From positions 1,550,001 to 1,614,000 of the forward strand of contig NZ_CP021235.1 of the NCBI RefSeq assembly GCF_003585765.1: 64,000 bases of DNA. Reading direction: 5' to 3'. Positions 43,299 to 52,904 of this stretch are shown here, in pieces. The notes beneath the pieces were generated by a model. It saw only the letters and a program-made list of their open reading frames with translations, was not told the DNA's origin and made no database searches. Each line of letters begins with the position of its first letter. Position 1 is the first letter of the stretch. Both the position numbers and the translations under genes were made by a program. This DNA is from Pontibacter actiniarum. GTDB taxonomy: Bacteria; Bacteroidota; Bacteroidia; Cytophagales; Hymenobacteraceae.

Positions 43299-44102
43299 AT
43301 GGCCCGACAGTTACCCCTTATACTGATGCTCTGTTTTCTGTGCCACATAACGGTGGCACAGAAAACACCTCCCCAGCAGATGGCTACTATCAAGAGCGGC
43401 ACGTTTGTGCCGCTCTATGGTGCTGATAAAGCACCAGTGCCTGTAAAGGCGTTCCTGCTGGATACCTACCCTGTTACGAACGCAGAATTTCTGGCGTTTG
43501 TGAAGCAGAACCCGCAGTGGCAGAAATCAAAAGTAAAGCGCCTGTTTGCCGACCAGAACTACCTCCGCCACTGGGCATCCGATGAAAGTATAGGTGCAGA
43601 CGCTGCCAAGATCAGCAATAGCCCTATAGTAAATGTGTCGTGGTTTGCGGCCAAGGCTTATTGTGAGTGCCAAGGCAAACGCCTGCCTTCCGTAAACGAA
43701 TGGGAGTATGCCGCACTAGCCAGCGAATCAAAGGCCGATGCCACCAACGATGAGCGCTTTTACCAGCGCAGCCTGGAGTGGTACAGCCAGCCCAACCCGC
43801 AATACCTACCACCAGTGCAAAAGAGCTTTCGCAACTACTATGGCGTGTACGGCATGATTGGCCTGGTATGGGAATGGACCTCAGACTATAACTCTGCCAT
43901 GCTGGTGGATGATGCCCGCAGCACCGGCAGTAGCGACCAGCAGCAGTTCTGCGGCAGTGGGGCCAGCAATGCTTCCAATGTAAAGAACTACGTCGCTTTT
44001 ATGCGCTATGCCTTCCGCTCCAGCCTGAAGGCCAACTATACGGTAGCAAACCTTGGCTTCAGATGCGCTCAAAGCTCCAAAGTATCAGTCGCTCAGAAGT
44101 AG
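43299..44102 (+). CDS. SUMF1/formylglycine-generating-like protein, NirV type
   Basis: This 267-residue protein has a signal peptide and the FGE-sulfatase (SUMF1) fold: FLLDTYPVTNAEFLAFVK, PIVNVSWFAAKAYCECQGKRLPSVNEWEYAA, WEWTSDYN and RYAFRSSLKANYTVANLGFRC. Proteins of this fold called NirV lie beside nirK in several denitrifiers and have no settled role. The redox cysteine pair of true formylglycine-generating enzymes is not evident in the final motif, so copper or cofactor work on NirK is more likely than sulfatase activation. It is tightly coupled to nirK. Confidence 0.85.
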   Translation: MARQLPLILMLCFLCHITVAQKTPPQQMATIKSGTFVPLYGADKAPVPVKAFLLDTYPVTNAEFLAFVKQNPQWQKSKVKRLFADQNYLRHWASDESIGADAAKISNSPIVNVSWFAAKAYCECQGKRLPSVNEWEYAALASESKADATNDERFYQRSLEWYSQPNPQYLPPVQKSFRNYYGVYGMIGLVWEWTSDYNSAMLVDDARSTGSSDQQQFCGSGASNASNVKNYVAFMRYAFRSSLKANYTVANLGFRCAQSSKVSVAQK

Positions 44103-44155
44103 CACCGGCTAATAACATGTATAAATTAAGCATTCCCCCAACAACAGTTTTAAGT

Positions 44156-44797
44156 ATGAAAAGCGCCCCCTATCCCCTCCTCTTTGCCCTGGCTTTAGGC
44201 TTTGCCGCCTGCCAGCAGGAAGAACACAGCTGCTGCGTAAAACCAAACACTACAGCCAACCGCACCACAACTGCCGCGGCCCAGCCAGTTGGTGCCCTGA
44301 CTGATATGTCGCTGTACAACCTTAGCTCTAGCTGGAGCAATCAAAACGGTGAAGACCTGAAGCTAGAAAAGCTGCAAGGGAAAACCCAGTTGGTGGCTAT
44401 GATCTATACCAGCTGCGGCTATGCCTGCCCCAGAACAGTGGCCGACCTGAAAGTGCTGGAAAACCGCCTCAGCAAGTATAGCTCCGATGAACTAGGTATT
44501 GTGCTCGTCACCATGGACCCTGCCCGCGACACACCTGCCGTACTTAAGGACTTTGCCGCCAGCAACAGCCTGTCACCTGACCGCTGGACGCTGCTCACCA
44601 GCACCCCCGACAACATACAGGAACTGGCTGCCTTGCTGAACGTGAAGTATAAAAACGACCTGAAAGGCAACATCTCCCACTCTAACATTATCACCCTACT
44701 GAACGCCCAGGGCGAGATCGTGCATCAACAGGAAGGCCTTGGCACTGACCCTGCTGAAACGGTAAAAGCAGTTGAAGGGCTTAGAATTAACTTGTAA
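44156..44797 (+). CDS. SCO1/SenC family copper-chaperone thioredoxin lipoprotein
   Basis: This is a 213-residue protein from ATG 44156, at a lipoprotein signal (ALGFAAC). The copper site CGYAC (CxxxC, in MIYTSCGYACPRTV) and the later histidine in NISHSNIITLL are the canonical SCO ligands. SCO proteins load copper into CuA-type centres. As the third gene after nirK and nirV it may serve NirK or NosZ. An upstream in-frame extension overlaps nirV and lacks signal character. Confidence 0.9.
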   Translation: MKSAPYPLLFALALGFAACQQEEHSCCVKPNTTANRTTTAAAQPVGALTDMSLYNLSSSWSNQNGEDLKLEKLQGKTQLVAMIYTSCGYACPRTVADLKVLENRLSKYSSDELGIVLVTMDPARDTPAVLKDFAASNSLSPDRWTLLTSTPDNIQELAALLNVKYKNDLKGNISHSNIITLLNAQGEIVHQQEGLGTDPAETVKAVEGLRINL

Positions 44798-45012
44798 AAT
44801 TCATACTTGGGAAGGAGCCTGGTAACAGCAGGTGCAGCTTAATGAACGAGTGTGTACGGAGAGTAATCAGCACTTTCCTGCTCATAAAGATAAGAATGCG
44901 GTGGAGTGTTTCTACTGCAAGCAAAAGGTATTGAAGGTTCCGGAAATATCACTGGCAAAGCCAATATAATATCAGGAGATAGCCATATATTGCCTGCATA
45001 ATACCTGCAGCT

Positions 45013-45735
45013 ATGATACAAACTCCAGAATACCAGAAGACACCGTTCCCTGCTTTATTCAGCATCACCCGAAACAGGCGAGCGCCTGCCACAGCACTAG
45101 GCTGTTTGCTGGTACTCCTGATCAGCATGGGCGTTGGCGGTATCTTCCGTCAGGTGCATGGGCATGGGCATGTGCTCACGCCCACTGTTTCTTACTTCAC
45201 CTGGCTTATGCCAGGGCCTCTATTTTTCCTGGCCCTGGTGCTGCCCAACCTCGACATGCGATACAAGCACCTCGGCCACTTGTCTGCTGATGCATTTTAC
45301 AACCCGCTGCTGAAAAGTGCTGCTTATTTTCTTTTAACAGCTGCAGGTATGTATGTCTGCTTTATGCTGTTTTTCATCGCCCCGTTTTTTCTATACGTAG
45401 CCATTATTCCTGCAGGAGCTTTACTGTACCTCTACTTTTTAAAGATGGCAAAGCTCGCAATCCGCTTTCTGGGACGGGAGCAGAATCTTTATGGTGAGAA
45501 CGCAAACTACCATATATATGCCTTGAGTGGTATAGCAGCTGTTGTTGTTACCTTCCTGGTACCGCTGCTTCTGCCTGATAGCATCAGCAGGTCTTTAAGT
45601 AGCGAGCTATCTCTTTTGATAGGTGGCATGGCCGGCCTTGGCTACATGCTAGGCAGAACCTTACAGCAACAGTATGATGAGGAGCAGTTTTACCTGGAGA
45701 ATTATACTTCATCTGACTCTCAGACTTCTCTGTAA
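45013..45735 (+). CDS. integral membrane protein of unknown function
   Basis: This is a 240-residue protein with about six hydrophobic helices in two groups (LGCLLVLLISMGVGGIF, WLMPGPLFFLALVLPNL, SAAYFLLTAAGMYVCFMLFF, FLYVAIIPAGALLYLYFL, YALSGIAAVVVTFLVPLLL, LLIGGMAGLGYMLG). A first-loop QVHGHGHV (~residues 47-54) offers three histidines. I do not recognise the family. It stands 215 bases after the SCO gene in the same direction; the gap shows no promoter that I can defend. Confidence 0.6.
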   Translation: MIQTPEYQKTPFPALFSITRNRRAPATALGCLLVLLISMGVGGIFRQVHGHGHVLTPTVSYFTWLMPGPLFFLALVLPNLDMRYKHLGHLSADAFYNPLLKSAAYFLLTAAGMYVCFMLFFIAPFFLYVAIIPAGALLYLYFLKMAKLAIRFLGREQNLYGENANYHIYALSGIAAVVVTFLVPLLLPDSISRSLSSELSLLIGGMAGLGYMLGRTLQQQYDEEQFYLENYTSSDSQTSL

Positions 45736-45764
45736 ACAAGCTTTATGAACCGAAAACGCTATAG

Positions 45765-47177
45765 CTACGGTTTGTTTACCAACAGAGAATCTGTGCCAGC
45801 AAGAGGAGTAGCGGCATTGGTCTCTTTAATAAAAATAAAGGCATCATATAGCTTGGCAACACTTGCTCTAACGTAGCTGTCTTTTCCGCTATCAGTGCCA
45901 AACCCAACCGCCCAATGGGGAAGCTTCTCTGGAAGTTTAGCCAGTGTTGCTGCGGTAAGATAAAAAGCGGCGGCAGGCACCTGTTCCAGCTCTCCTTCCA
46001 AAGATCCGGCCGTAGCAGGTTGTAAAGTATAACTGGCCATAGGGCTCTGCTTTGTTATAACTCTGTCTGTTGTTGCAGCAAAGCTTCCTCCGGCAGTGCC
46101 CATACCTAACACATAGTAGCCATCCGGAAACTTTCGAGAAATGTAGGCTCCCATGCCTCCTACAGGATAGCCACTCATAGTTACTTCTTGCTTGCCTGCA
46201 TGAATGTTATGTGCCCAGATAATAAGTTTATCACCCTCTCCTCTTACTATCCAGCTAGCCATCTCTGCCATACAGCTGTCGCGGGAGCTCTCACGTTTAA
46301 AACGGTCATATTGGTAAAAAGCATCATACGCCAGCTTTGCATTTAGCAGCACCCCCTCCAATTTATCTTTATCCTTGGCTGCAAGGTTTAGTGCAGGAAC
46401 AGCTCCTTCTATGCTATCAAGTAGTTGATACGCTTTCACTCCGTTCCTGAACCACTCTTTCGCGTTGTAAGTAAAGCCTTCTTTATTTGTGTTGTTCCAA
46501 ATAGAGTCTTGGTAGATTGCTAGCCTCTCAAAACTCTTTGCCATTGTGGCTGTTGCTTTATGCGCGCCCATTGCTGTCAGCTCCTGTATCATCCTGGCAT
46601 CGTATAAAACAAAGGGATGGTCGATACCTAGTAGGTCTATTTTATCAGTGTTTGCTGTGTTTCGAGCCTGTATCCACTTTAATAATTCCTCAACTTCTTT
46701 GTTCTGCCAGATGCTTAGAAGGTAAGTCTTCATCAGCTGCTTATGCTCCTGATTTCCTCCCTGCAGTGCCTCATTTAAGAGGTAAGCATCTGCATAATCT
46801 GTCTCAAATGCTATTTTGTCAAATCCATATTCCTCTACCAGCAAGCGCGTTATCCAAAACCGAGCTTTGTAGAACTCACGGCTTCCGTGCGTCCCCTCTC
46901 CCAGCGATACTACTTTTTTACTGGCCATCTCGTCCAGCAGTGGTTTGATTTGTTTTTTGAAGTTTTCGTAGTCGTGTAAGTCCAGAGAGGTAAACTGATC
47001 TGCCTGGATATAACTCTCGGTCGTATCGGGTTCTGTAAACCTCAGCTTAATAGTGGCTGGAGTTTCTTTTGCCGCTATGGTAGGTGCTAGCTTTGCCCTG
47101 CAACTCGCAAGGTGTAGCAGAAGAAACAAAATTGTAAAAAGTATAACGCCTAATCGGGTGATAGAATAATTGCTCAT
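45765..47177 (-). CDS. erythromycin-esterase family lipoprotein
   Basis: This is a 470-residue protein from ATG 47177 (MSNYSITRLGVILF), with a lipoprotein signal (LLHLASC). The fold is that of the EreA/EreB/succinoglycan-biosynthesis esterase family. Visible motifs are SLGEGTHGSREFYKARFW, with the catalytic His region, IAFETDYADAYLLNEAL, and LIIWAHNIHAGKQ, with the second His. Some family members open macrolide rings, but many chromosomal copies have other substrates, so resistance should not be assumed. It is divergent from the LytS-type kinase gene. Confidence 0.85.
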   Translation of the reverse strand: MSNYSITRLGVILFTILFLLLHLASCRAKLAPTIAAKETPATIKLRFTEPDTTESYIQADQFTSLDLHDYENFKKQIKPLLDEMASKKVVSLGEGTHGSREFYKARFWITRLLVEEYGFDKIAFETDYADAYLLNEALQGGNQEHKQLMKTYLLSIWQNKEVEELLKWIQARNTANTDKIDLLGIDHPFVLYDARMIQELTAMGAHKATATMAKSFERLAIYQDSIWNNTNKEGFTYNAKEWFRNGVKAYQLLDSIEGAVPALNLAAKDKDKLEGVLLNAKLAYDAFYQYDRFKRESSRDSCMAEMASWIVRGEGDKLIIWAHNIHAGKQEVTMSGYPVGGMGAYISRKFPDGYYVLGMGTAGGSFAATTDRVITKQSPMASYTLQPATAGSLEGELEQVPAAAFYLTAATLAKLPEKLPHWAVGFGTDSGKDSYVRASVAKLYDAFIFIKETNAATPLAGTDSLLVNKP

Positions 47178-47300
47178 GATGTATACCTGTATTTTTAGCC
47201 TGACAGAAGAATCTATCACAAAGCAAAAGCTTCTATCGACTCCTCTGAAAAAAACTCGACAAGCGTTTCTGATTATCTTACGAAGCGGAGACAGTGGCTT

Positions 47301-47330
47301 TTTCGTAGAAAAAAGCAGCCTTTCGTCGAA
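47301..47330. promoter_or_regulatory. paired direct repeats, candidate LytTR binding site
   Basis: TTTCGTAGAA (47301-47310) and TTTCGTCGAA (47321-47330) are direct repeats exactly 20 bp apart, between the esterase-like gene and the kinase gene. LytTR regulators bind pairs of direct repeats about 20-22 bp apart, and a LytTR regulator is encoded 1.2 kb downstream. Confidence 0.45.
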
Positions 47331-47381
47331 GCACTGCTGCTGAAATTTTGACCTTTACTGGCACAAGCTTATTTTCAGAGA

Positions 47382-48503
47382 ATGAAGTATACGGCCGCAA
47401 TATCTGCCGCTAAAAAGTGGACATCTTTTCCTTTTATTTTTGAACTCCTGATATGGCTGCTTTATGTATGCCTCTACAAGTATGGCTATTATCTGAACAC
47501 AGAAAGTATCGTAGTTTCCAGGGAAGAAAACTTTCCGTTTATCTCCGTGATGGGGTACGCTGTGGCTTCTACACTTTACCTTATCCCGCTTTACAGGTAC
47601 ATCGCCCCTTACCTGCTGGATAAGAGTAGGTACGGTTTGTTGGGAATGATCACAGTTTTATACTTGGCCTACATTTCAAAAGCAAGTTACCTGCTAGTCA
47701 GCTATGCCTTTCTGTCGATCAATACAAACCCGGCGCTTACACAGTTTTACCAGCAACATTTTAGGATAGCTTTACAGCAAAGCATGATTCTGCTGAGAGG
47801 CTGGGACCTGCAGATTCTGCTCATGGACCTACTGGCGTTCGGCTCTGTTGTGTTTGTGCAGTATGGCTATAAAAACCAACAAGAGCGGCTCCAAAGCGAG
47901 CAACGGCAGCGTCAGTTAGAAAAAGACAACTTTGCGCTGCAGCTAAGCATGCTAAAAGCACAACTACAACCGCATTTCCTGTTCAACACCCTGAACAGCC
48001 TTTACGGGCTAAGCCTGACTGGTTCACGAGATACGCCACGGTATATCCTGCTGCTTTCCCAGATGATGCAGTATATTTTATATGAATGTGATAAAGAACG
48101 TCAGCCCCTAGAGCAGGAGAGAACTTTTCTGGAAAACTATTTTGAGCTGGAACAACTGAAGTTTCCATCGGCTTCCATAGATTTTAAGTATACATCACCT
48201 GCTGGTAATATCCTGATTCCTCCCCTTCTGTTCCTGCCCTTGGTAGAGAACAGCTTTAAACACGGCAGCCACCGCGCCACAGACCATGCAGCCATACATG
48301 CCAGCCTTACCAGCGAAGAAAATTGCATCCGCTTCCGTATTGAAAATGACATCTTTTCGGCCCCTACTTTAGGTAAGCAACCCGGAGGAATAGGCTTAGT
48401 GAACCTGCGCCAACGGCTTGCTCTCTACTACCCTAACAGACACCAGCTCGTTACTATGGAAAAGGCCAATAAGTATGTTGCCGAGCTGACAATTAATTTA
48501 TAA
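47382..48503 (+). CDS. LytS/YehU-type sensor histidine kinase
   Basis: This is a 373-residue protein. Four membrane helices occupy residues ~15-165. A short coiled segment (QQERLQSEQRQRQLEKDN) leads to the His_kinase domain, with the phospho-histidine in LKAQLQPHFLFNTLNSLYGL. The ATPase part contains IPPLLFLPLVENSFKHGS and GGIGLVNLRQRL. The kinase lacks any periplasmic domain, so the signal is probably membrane-borne. It is 23 bases upstream of the LytTR regulator. Confidence 0.93.
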   Translation: MKYTAAISAAKKWTSFPFIFELLIWLLYVCLYKYGYYLNTESIVVSREENFPFISVMGYAVASTLYLIPLYRYIAPYLLDKSRYGLLGMITVLYLAYISKASYLLVSYAFLSINTNPALTQFYQQHFRIALQQSMILLRGWDLQILLMDLLAFGSVVFVQYGYKNQQERLQSEQRQRQLEKDNFALQLSMLKAQLQPHFLFNTLNSLYGLSLTGSRDTPRYILLLSQMMQYILYECDKERQPLEQERTFLENYFELEQLKFPSASIDFKYTSPAGNILIPPLLFLPLVENSFKHGSHRATDHAAIHASLTSEENCIRFRIENDIFSAPTLGKQPGGIGLVNLRQRLALYYPNRHQLVTMEKANKYVAELTINL

Positions 48504-48526
48504 GCTGTATACCACTTCAAACTGTT

Positions 48527-49216
48527 ATGATCAAATGTTTGCTTGTAGATGATGAACCGTTAGCCCACCAGGTACTGGAGCATTATATTGCTCAAATACC
48601 TGCACTTGTAGTGGTAGGAAAATGCCGGCATGCCATAGAGGCACATGAGTTCTTGAGCAGCAATACTGTTGATCTTTTATTCCTGGATGTGGAGATGCCT
48701 CTTGTAAATGGTATTCATTTCCTGAAGACAACACCTCAGGCTCCTAAAACCATTCTGACGACAGCTTTTAAGGCCTATGCTTATGAGGGCTATGAACTGG
48801 ATGTTGTGGACTACCTGCTAAAGCCTTTTTCTTTTGAGCGCTTCTCCAAAGCCATTGAGAAGTATTATCAATCTACTTCCCAAAATCAAGTTGCGCCTAC
48901 TCAAGAAAAGCACCTGCTGGTAAAAGACCTAAAGGGCTTGACAAAGATTAACTACAACGATGTTCTCTACATTGAAGCCCGCAAAGACTACATGCAGATT
49001 GTCACCACAACTAAAACCTATCTGCTGCACGAAACCATGAAAGCACTGGCCGCACAGTTAGCTGATGAAAATTTTGTACGGGTACATCGCTCCTACTTAG
49101 TTGCCCTTGAGCAGATAAAATTTCTTCAGAACGATGTGCTTACGCTGTGCAACGGCACAAAAATCCCTATTGGAAGCGCCTACAAGCAAGAGCTGCTTGA
49201 TAAGTTTAAAAGATGA
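48527..49216 (+). CDS. LytTR-family response regulator
   Basis: This is a 229-residue protein. The receiver domain (1-120) has the acidic pocket DDEP, the phospho-Asp in LLFLDVEMP, and the switch Lys in LLKPFSFERF. The LytTR DNA-binding domain (~128-229) has LYIEARKDYMQIVTT and FVRVHRSYLVAL. It works with the preceding kinase. The direct repeats at 47301 are a plausible target. Confidence 0.95.
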   Translation: MIKCLLVDDEPLAHQVLEHYIAQIPALVVVGKCRHAIEAHEFLSSNTVDLLFLDVEMPLVNGIHFLKTTPQAPKTILTTAFKAYAYEGYELDVVDYLLKPFSFERFSKAIEKYYQSTSQNQVAPTQEKHLLVKDLKGLTKINYNDVLYIEARKDYMQIVTTTKTYLLHETMKALAAQLADENFVRVHRSYLVALEQIKFLQNDVLTLCNGTKIPIGSAYKQELLDKFKR

Positions 49217-49305
49217 GGCGGAGAATGTAGGCATCCGTCCACGAAGGAAATAAACTGTCGACGTGCGGCAAAAACTGCCACAACGGTTAGCGGCAGCAAA
49301 TGGCC

Positions 49306-49347
49306 GGATAGCCTTTGCCACCGCTCAACCGGCAGCAAAGGCTATCC
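49306..49347. terminator. stem-loop between convergent lytTR and ilvC transcripts
   Basis: A perfect 13-bp stem (GGATAGCCTTTGC / GCAAAGGCTATCC) has a 16-base loop. No T-tract follows on either strand, so its efficiency is uncertain. Confidence 0.5.
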
Positions 49348-49361
49348 TAAGGCCAGTTCTG

Positions 49362-50408
49362 TTATTTACTTAGTGATCGGAGCTGGCGCACCGTAGCACC
49401 TGTCTGCCATAACTCCGATTCGCGCAGCTCGGCAAGCTCAGCCTCCAGCTCCTGGCGGTAGCCCTGCGTGGAGCCGCGCTGTATCGTGCGTTCTGCTTCT
49501 TTGCCCGAAGCCACGCTGTCGTACAGCTCGTTGAGTACCGGCAAAGTGGCCTCCCTAAACCTGCCTTTCCAGTCCAAAGCACCGCGCTGTGCCGTTACCG
49601 AGCAGTTAGCGTACATCCAGTCCATGCCGTTCTCGCCCACCAGCGGCACCAGGCTTTGGGTCAGTTCTTCCACCGTTTCGTTAAACGCCTCCGATGGCGA
49701 GTGCCCACGCTGCCGCAGCACCTGATACTGTGCCTCTATGATACCGGCCAGTGCGCCCATCAGCACACCGCGCTCACCTGTGAGGTCGCTGTACACTTCT
49801 TTTTTGAAGTCAGTTTCAAACAGGTAGCCGGAGCCGATGCCAATACCCATCGCCACTGCCTTTTCGTACGCCTTGCCGGTGGCATCCTGGTATACAGCAA
49901 AAGAAGAGTTCAAGCCGCCGCCACTCAGGAACAGCCTGCGCAGGCTGGTGCCGCTGCCTTTCGGTGCTGCCAGAATCACGTCCACCTCAGCAGGCGGCAC
50001 AATGCTGGTGTGCTCCTTAAATGTAATGCCAAAGCCGTGCGAGAAGTACAGCGTCTTACCCGGGGTGAGCCTTTCTTTCAGTGTGGGCCACACTGCTATC
50101 TGCCCGGCATCCGACAGTAGGTTAGCGATGATCGTTCCGTGTGCGGCCGCCTCCTCTATCGGGAAAAGCGTTTCGCCCTCTATCCAGCCGTCACTCTTAG
50201 CTTTCTCCCAGGAGGAGGAGTCTTGGCGCTGGCCCACTATTACGTTAAAGCCATTGTCTCGTAGGTTCAGCGCCTGCCCCGGCCCCTGCACTCCGTAACC
50301 GATCACGGCAATGGTTTCGTCTCTCAGCACTTGGCGCGCCTTGTCCAGCGGAAATTCGTCGCGGGTAATAACGGTTTCGTCTACTCCTCCGAAGTTGATA
50401 GTTGCCAT
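49362..50408 (-). CDS. ilvC: ketol-acid reductoisomerase
   Basis: This 348-residue class I enzyme carries out the isomerisation-reduction step of valine, leucine and isoleucine synthesis. The Rossmann motif is GYGVQGPGQALNLRDNGF (~residues 38-55), and RQDSSS likely contacts NADPH. The knotted C-terminal domain carries SDLTGERGVLMGALAGIIEAQ, with Mg-binding Asp/Glu. It is the last gene of the ilv operon, 130 bases after ilvN. Confidence 0.96.
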   Translation of the reverse strand: MATINFGGVDETVITRDEFPLDKARQVLRDETIAVIGYGVQGPGQALNLRDNGFNVIVGQRQDSSSWEKAKSDGWIEGETLFPIEEAAAHGTIIANLLSDAGQIAVWPTLKERLTPGKTLYFSHGFGITFKEHTSIVPPAEVDVILAAPKGSGTSLRRLFLSGGGLNSSFAVYQDATGKAYEKAVAMGIGIGSGYLFETDFKKEVYSDLTGERGVLMGALAGIIEAQYQVLRQRGHSPSEAFNETVEELTQSLVPLVGENGMDWMYANCSVTAQRGALDWKGRFREATLPVLNELYDSVASGKEAERTIQRGSTQGYRQELEAELAELRESELWQTGATVRQLRSLSK

Positions 50409-50538
50409 TCTTTAGTTTGATTTAAGGTTAGATGATTTGGTTTCTTGACTATGGGGTACTTGACAAAGGACAAATTGCCAGCGCTGCCTCATACTTCCCG
50501 GCAGTTCCTTCTTTTGTCAAAAAGTCCTTCGTCTAAAA

Positions 50539-51147
50539 CTACATGGTGAAGACTTTTTCGCGGCTACTGAGGTACTCGTTTTCCACCACCTCATCGTGCG
50601 GCTCGCTTTGCTCAAACTCCTGCAGCTTTCTGTGGAAGCCCTCGCTGTCTTTGATGATGGCGATGCGGGCGCTGCGCACAAACTCAATCAGGCCGTAGGG
50701 CTCCAGCACCCTGAGCAGGTTGTCTGTTTCCTCCCGGTGGCCGGTGGTTTCGAACACGGTGTAGTCCTTCCGGATCACCACCGCGCGGGCCCCATTCTCC
50801 CGCAGCAGGCGCTCCACCACGGCACGCTCGGCAATGACGTCGGTAGGCACCTTGTAAAGCGCCATCTCCTGCCAGACCACGTCCTGGTTAGTGTTAAAGT
50901 ATACTTTCAGCACGCCCACCTGCTTCTCTATCTGCCCGGCAATCTTGCGCACCGTTTCCGCTGTTTCTGTCATCACGATACTGAAGCGGTGGATACCCTC
51001 AACTTCGGAGGGAGACGTGTTAAGGCTCTCCACGTTGATCTTTCTCCGGGAGAAAATGATGGCGATACGGGTGAGGAGCCCGATGTGGTTTTCGGTGTAC
51101 ACCGTGATGTTGAACTCCTCTTTTTGGGTATGGTTCTCATTACGCAT
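50539..51147 (-). CDS. ilvN: acetolactate synthase small (regulatory) subunit
   Basis: This is a 202-residue protein with an N-terminal ACT domain (TVYTENHIGLLTRIAIIFSRRKINVESL) and a C-terminal regulatory domain. It binds the catalytic subunit and gives feedback inhibition by valine. It is 23 bases downstream of ilvB. The symbol ilvH would be equally justified. Confidence 0.95.
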   Translation of the reverse strand: MRNENHTQKEEFNITVYTENHIGLLTRIAIIFSRRKINVESLNTSPSEVEGIHRFSIVMTETAETVRKIAGQIEKQVGVLKVYFNTNQDVVWQEMALYKVPTDVIAERAVVERLLRENGARAVVIRKDYTVFETTGHREETDNLLRVLEPYGLIEFVRSARIAIIKDSEGFHRKLQEFEQSEPHDEVVENEYLSSREKVFTM

Positions 51148-51170
51148 ACGTATGTCTGTTTATGCTGAAG

Positions 51171-52904
51171 CTAACTCAGCCTGATCTCACTTACACTACA
51201 GCCCTGCGGCACCATCGGAAACACGTTGTTCTCTTTGGTCACCATCACCTCCAGCAGGTAGGAGCCCTGGTGTGAGAGCATTTGCTGCAGCGCCCCCCTT
51301 AGCTCTTCCCGTTTGCTCACACTTTTGCCGCTGATGCCGTAGCCATCCGCCACCTTTACAAAGTCCGGGCTGGCGATGTCCACAAAGGAGTAGCGGCGCT
51401 CGTGGAAGAGCTCCTGCCACTGGCGCACCATCCCTAGGAAGCGGTTGTTGAGGATCAGGAGCTTTACATCCGCCCCAGACTGCATAATAGTACCCAACTC
51501 CTGCAGCGTCATCTGAAAACCGCCGTCGCCGATTACGGCCACCACGGTTCGCTCTGGCGCGCCGTACTTAGCACCAATGGCGGCGGGCAGGGCAAAACCC
51601 ATCGTGCCCAGGCCACCGCTGGTGATGTTGCTGCGGGTATGGTTGAGGCTGGCGTAGCGGCAGGCCACCATTTGGTGCTGCCCCACATCCGACACCACAA
51701 TGGCATCGCCACCGGTGAGTTCGTTCAGCTGCTGCACCACCTCCCCCATGGTCATCTCTTCGGAGGTCGGGAACAGTTCCTCCTGTATCACCGCCTCGAT
51801 TTCCTGCTCGTTGTACCTGCGAAACTGCTGTAGCCATGCTGTATGCTGCCTAGGCTCAACCAGCTCCGTCAGAAGCGGCAGGGTTTCTTTGCAGTCGCCC
51901 CACACCGGCACTGTTACGGGCACGTTCTTGCCGATCTCAGTGGGGTCTATGTCGAGGTGGATGATGCGGGCCTGCCGGGCGTACTTGTCCAGCCGCCCGG
52001 TAACGCGGTCATCAAAGCGCATCCCGATGGCAATAAGCACATCGCATTCGTTGGTGAGCACGTTGGGACCGTAGTTGCCGTGCATGCCCAGCATGCCCAC
52101 ATTCTGCGGGTGTCTGCTGGGGAGTGCCCCTGCACCCATAATGGTCCAGGCGGCCGGGATACCGCTCTTCTCAACAAAAGCCCTGAACTCTTTTTCTGCC
52201 GCGCCCAGCATCACCCCCTGCCCCCAAAGTATAAATGGCTTTTGGGCCTGATTGATTAGCTCCGCTGCCTGCAGAATGTACTCCTGTCGCACAACGGGTT
52301 TCGGGCGGTAGCTGCGGATATGTTGGCAGGGCTGGTAGCCGCTAAACTCGAACTGCTGCAGCTGCGCATTTTTGGTGATATCGATCAGCACCGGGCCCGG
52401 ACGCCCGCTTTTGGCAATGTAGAAGGCCTTTGCCAGTACATCGGGTATCTCCTCGGCGTTGGCTACCTGGTAATTCCATTTGGTAACCGGGGTTGTGATG
52501 TTCAGAATGTCGATTTCCTGGAAGGCATCGGTTCCCAGCAAATGCGCATACACCTGGCCGGAGATGCAGACAAGCGGAGTGCTGTCGATCTGTGCGTCGG
52601 CCAGGCCGGTAACCAGGTTGGTGGCGCCGGGGCCGCTGGTGGCAAACACCACCCCTACCTTGCCGGAGGCGCGGGCGTAGCCCTGTCCGGCGTGGATGCC
52701 TCCCTGCTCGTGGCGCACCAGCACATGGTTTAGCCTGTCCGTATAGTCAAATAAGGCATCATACACCGGCATTATAGCCCCGCCCGGGTAGCCGAAAACG
52801 GTGTCTACTTTTTCCTCCAGCAGCGCAAGGATAACCGCCTCTGCCCCGGAAATTGATGTTGCCTGCTTAGGCAAGGCTGTGGCTTGCTTCTCTTTCGTTA
52901 ACAT
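51171..52904 (-). CDS. ilvB: acetolactate synthase large (catalytic) subunit
   Basis: This 577-residue thiamine-diphosphate enzyme makes acetolactate or acetohydroxybutyrate. Landmarks are [16 protein letters not shown], the catalytic Glu in [16 protein letters not shown], the FAD-binding middle, and the ThDP motif [17 protein letters not shown]...NNRFLGM. The start overlaps the 3' end of ilvD by 38 bases, indicating translational coupling. Confidence 0.97.
   Translation of the reverse strand: MLTKEKQATALPKQATSISGAEAVILALLEEKVDTVFGYPGGAIMPVYDALFDYTDRLNHVLVRHEQGGIHAGQGYARASGKVGVVFATSGPGATNLVTGLADAQIDSTPLVCISGQVYAHLLGTDAFQEIDILNITTPVTKWNYQVANAEEIPDVLAKAFYIAKSGRPGPVLIDITKNAQLQQFEFSGYQPCQHIRSYRPKPVVRQEYILQAAELINQAQKPFILWGQGVMLGAAEKEFRAFVEKSGIPAAWTIMGAGALPSRHPQNVGMLGMHGNYGPNVLTNECDVLIAIGMRFDDRVTGRLDKYARQARIIHLDIDPTEIGKNVPVTVPVWGDCKETLPLLTELVEPRQHTAWLQQFRRYNEQEIEAVIQEELFPTSEEMTMGEVVQQLNELTGGDAIVVSDVGQHQMVACRYASLNHTRSNITSGGLGTMGFALPAAIGAKYGAPERTVVAVIGDGGFQMTLQELGTIMQSGADVKLLILNNRFLGMVRQWQELFHERRYSFVDIASPDFVKVADGYGISGKSVSKREELRGALQQMLSHQGSYLLEVMVTKENNVFPMVPQGCSVSEIRLS

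Noticed and set aside
45765..47177. Macrolide resistance gene
   Set aside because: Family membership alone does not show macrolide esterase activity; it is a chromosomal lipoprotein without mobile context.
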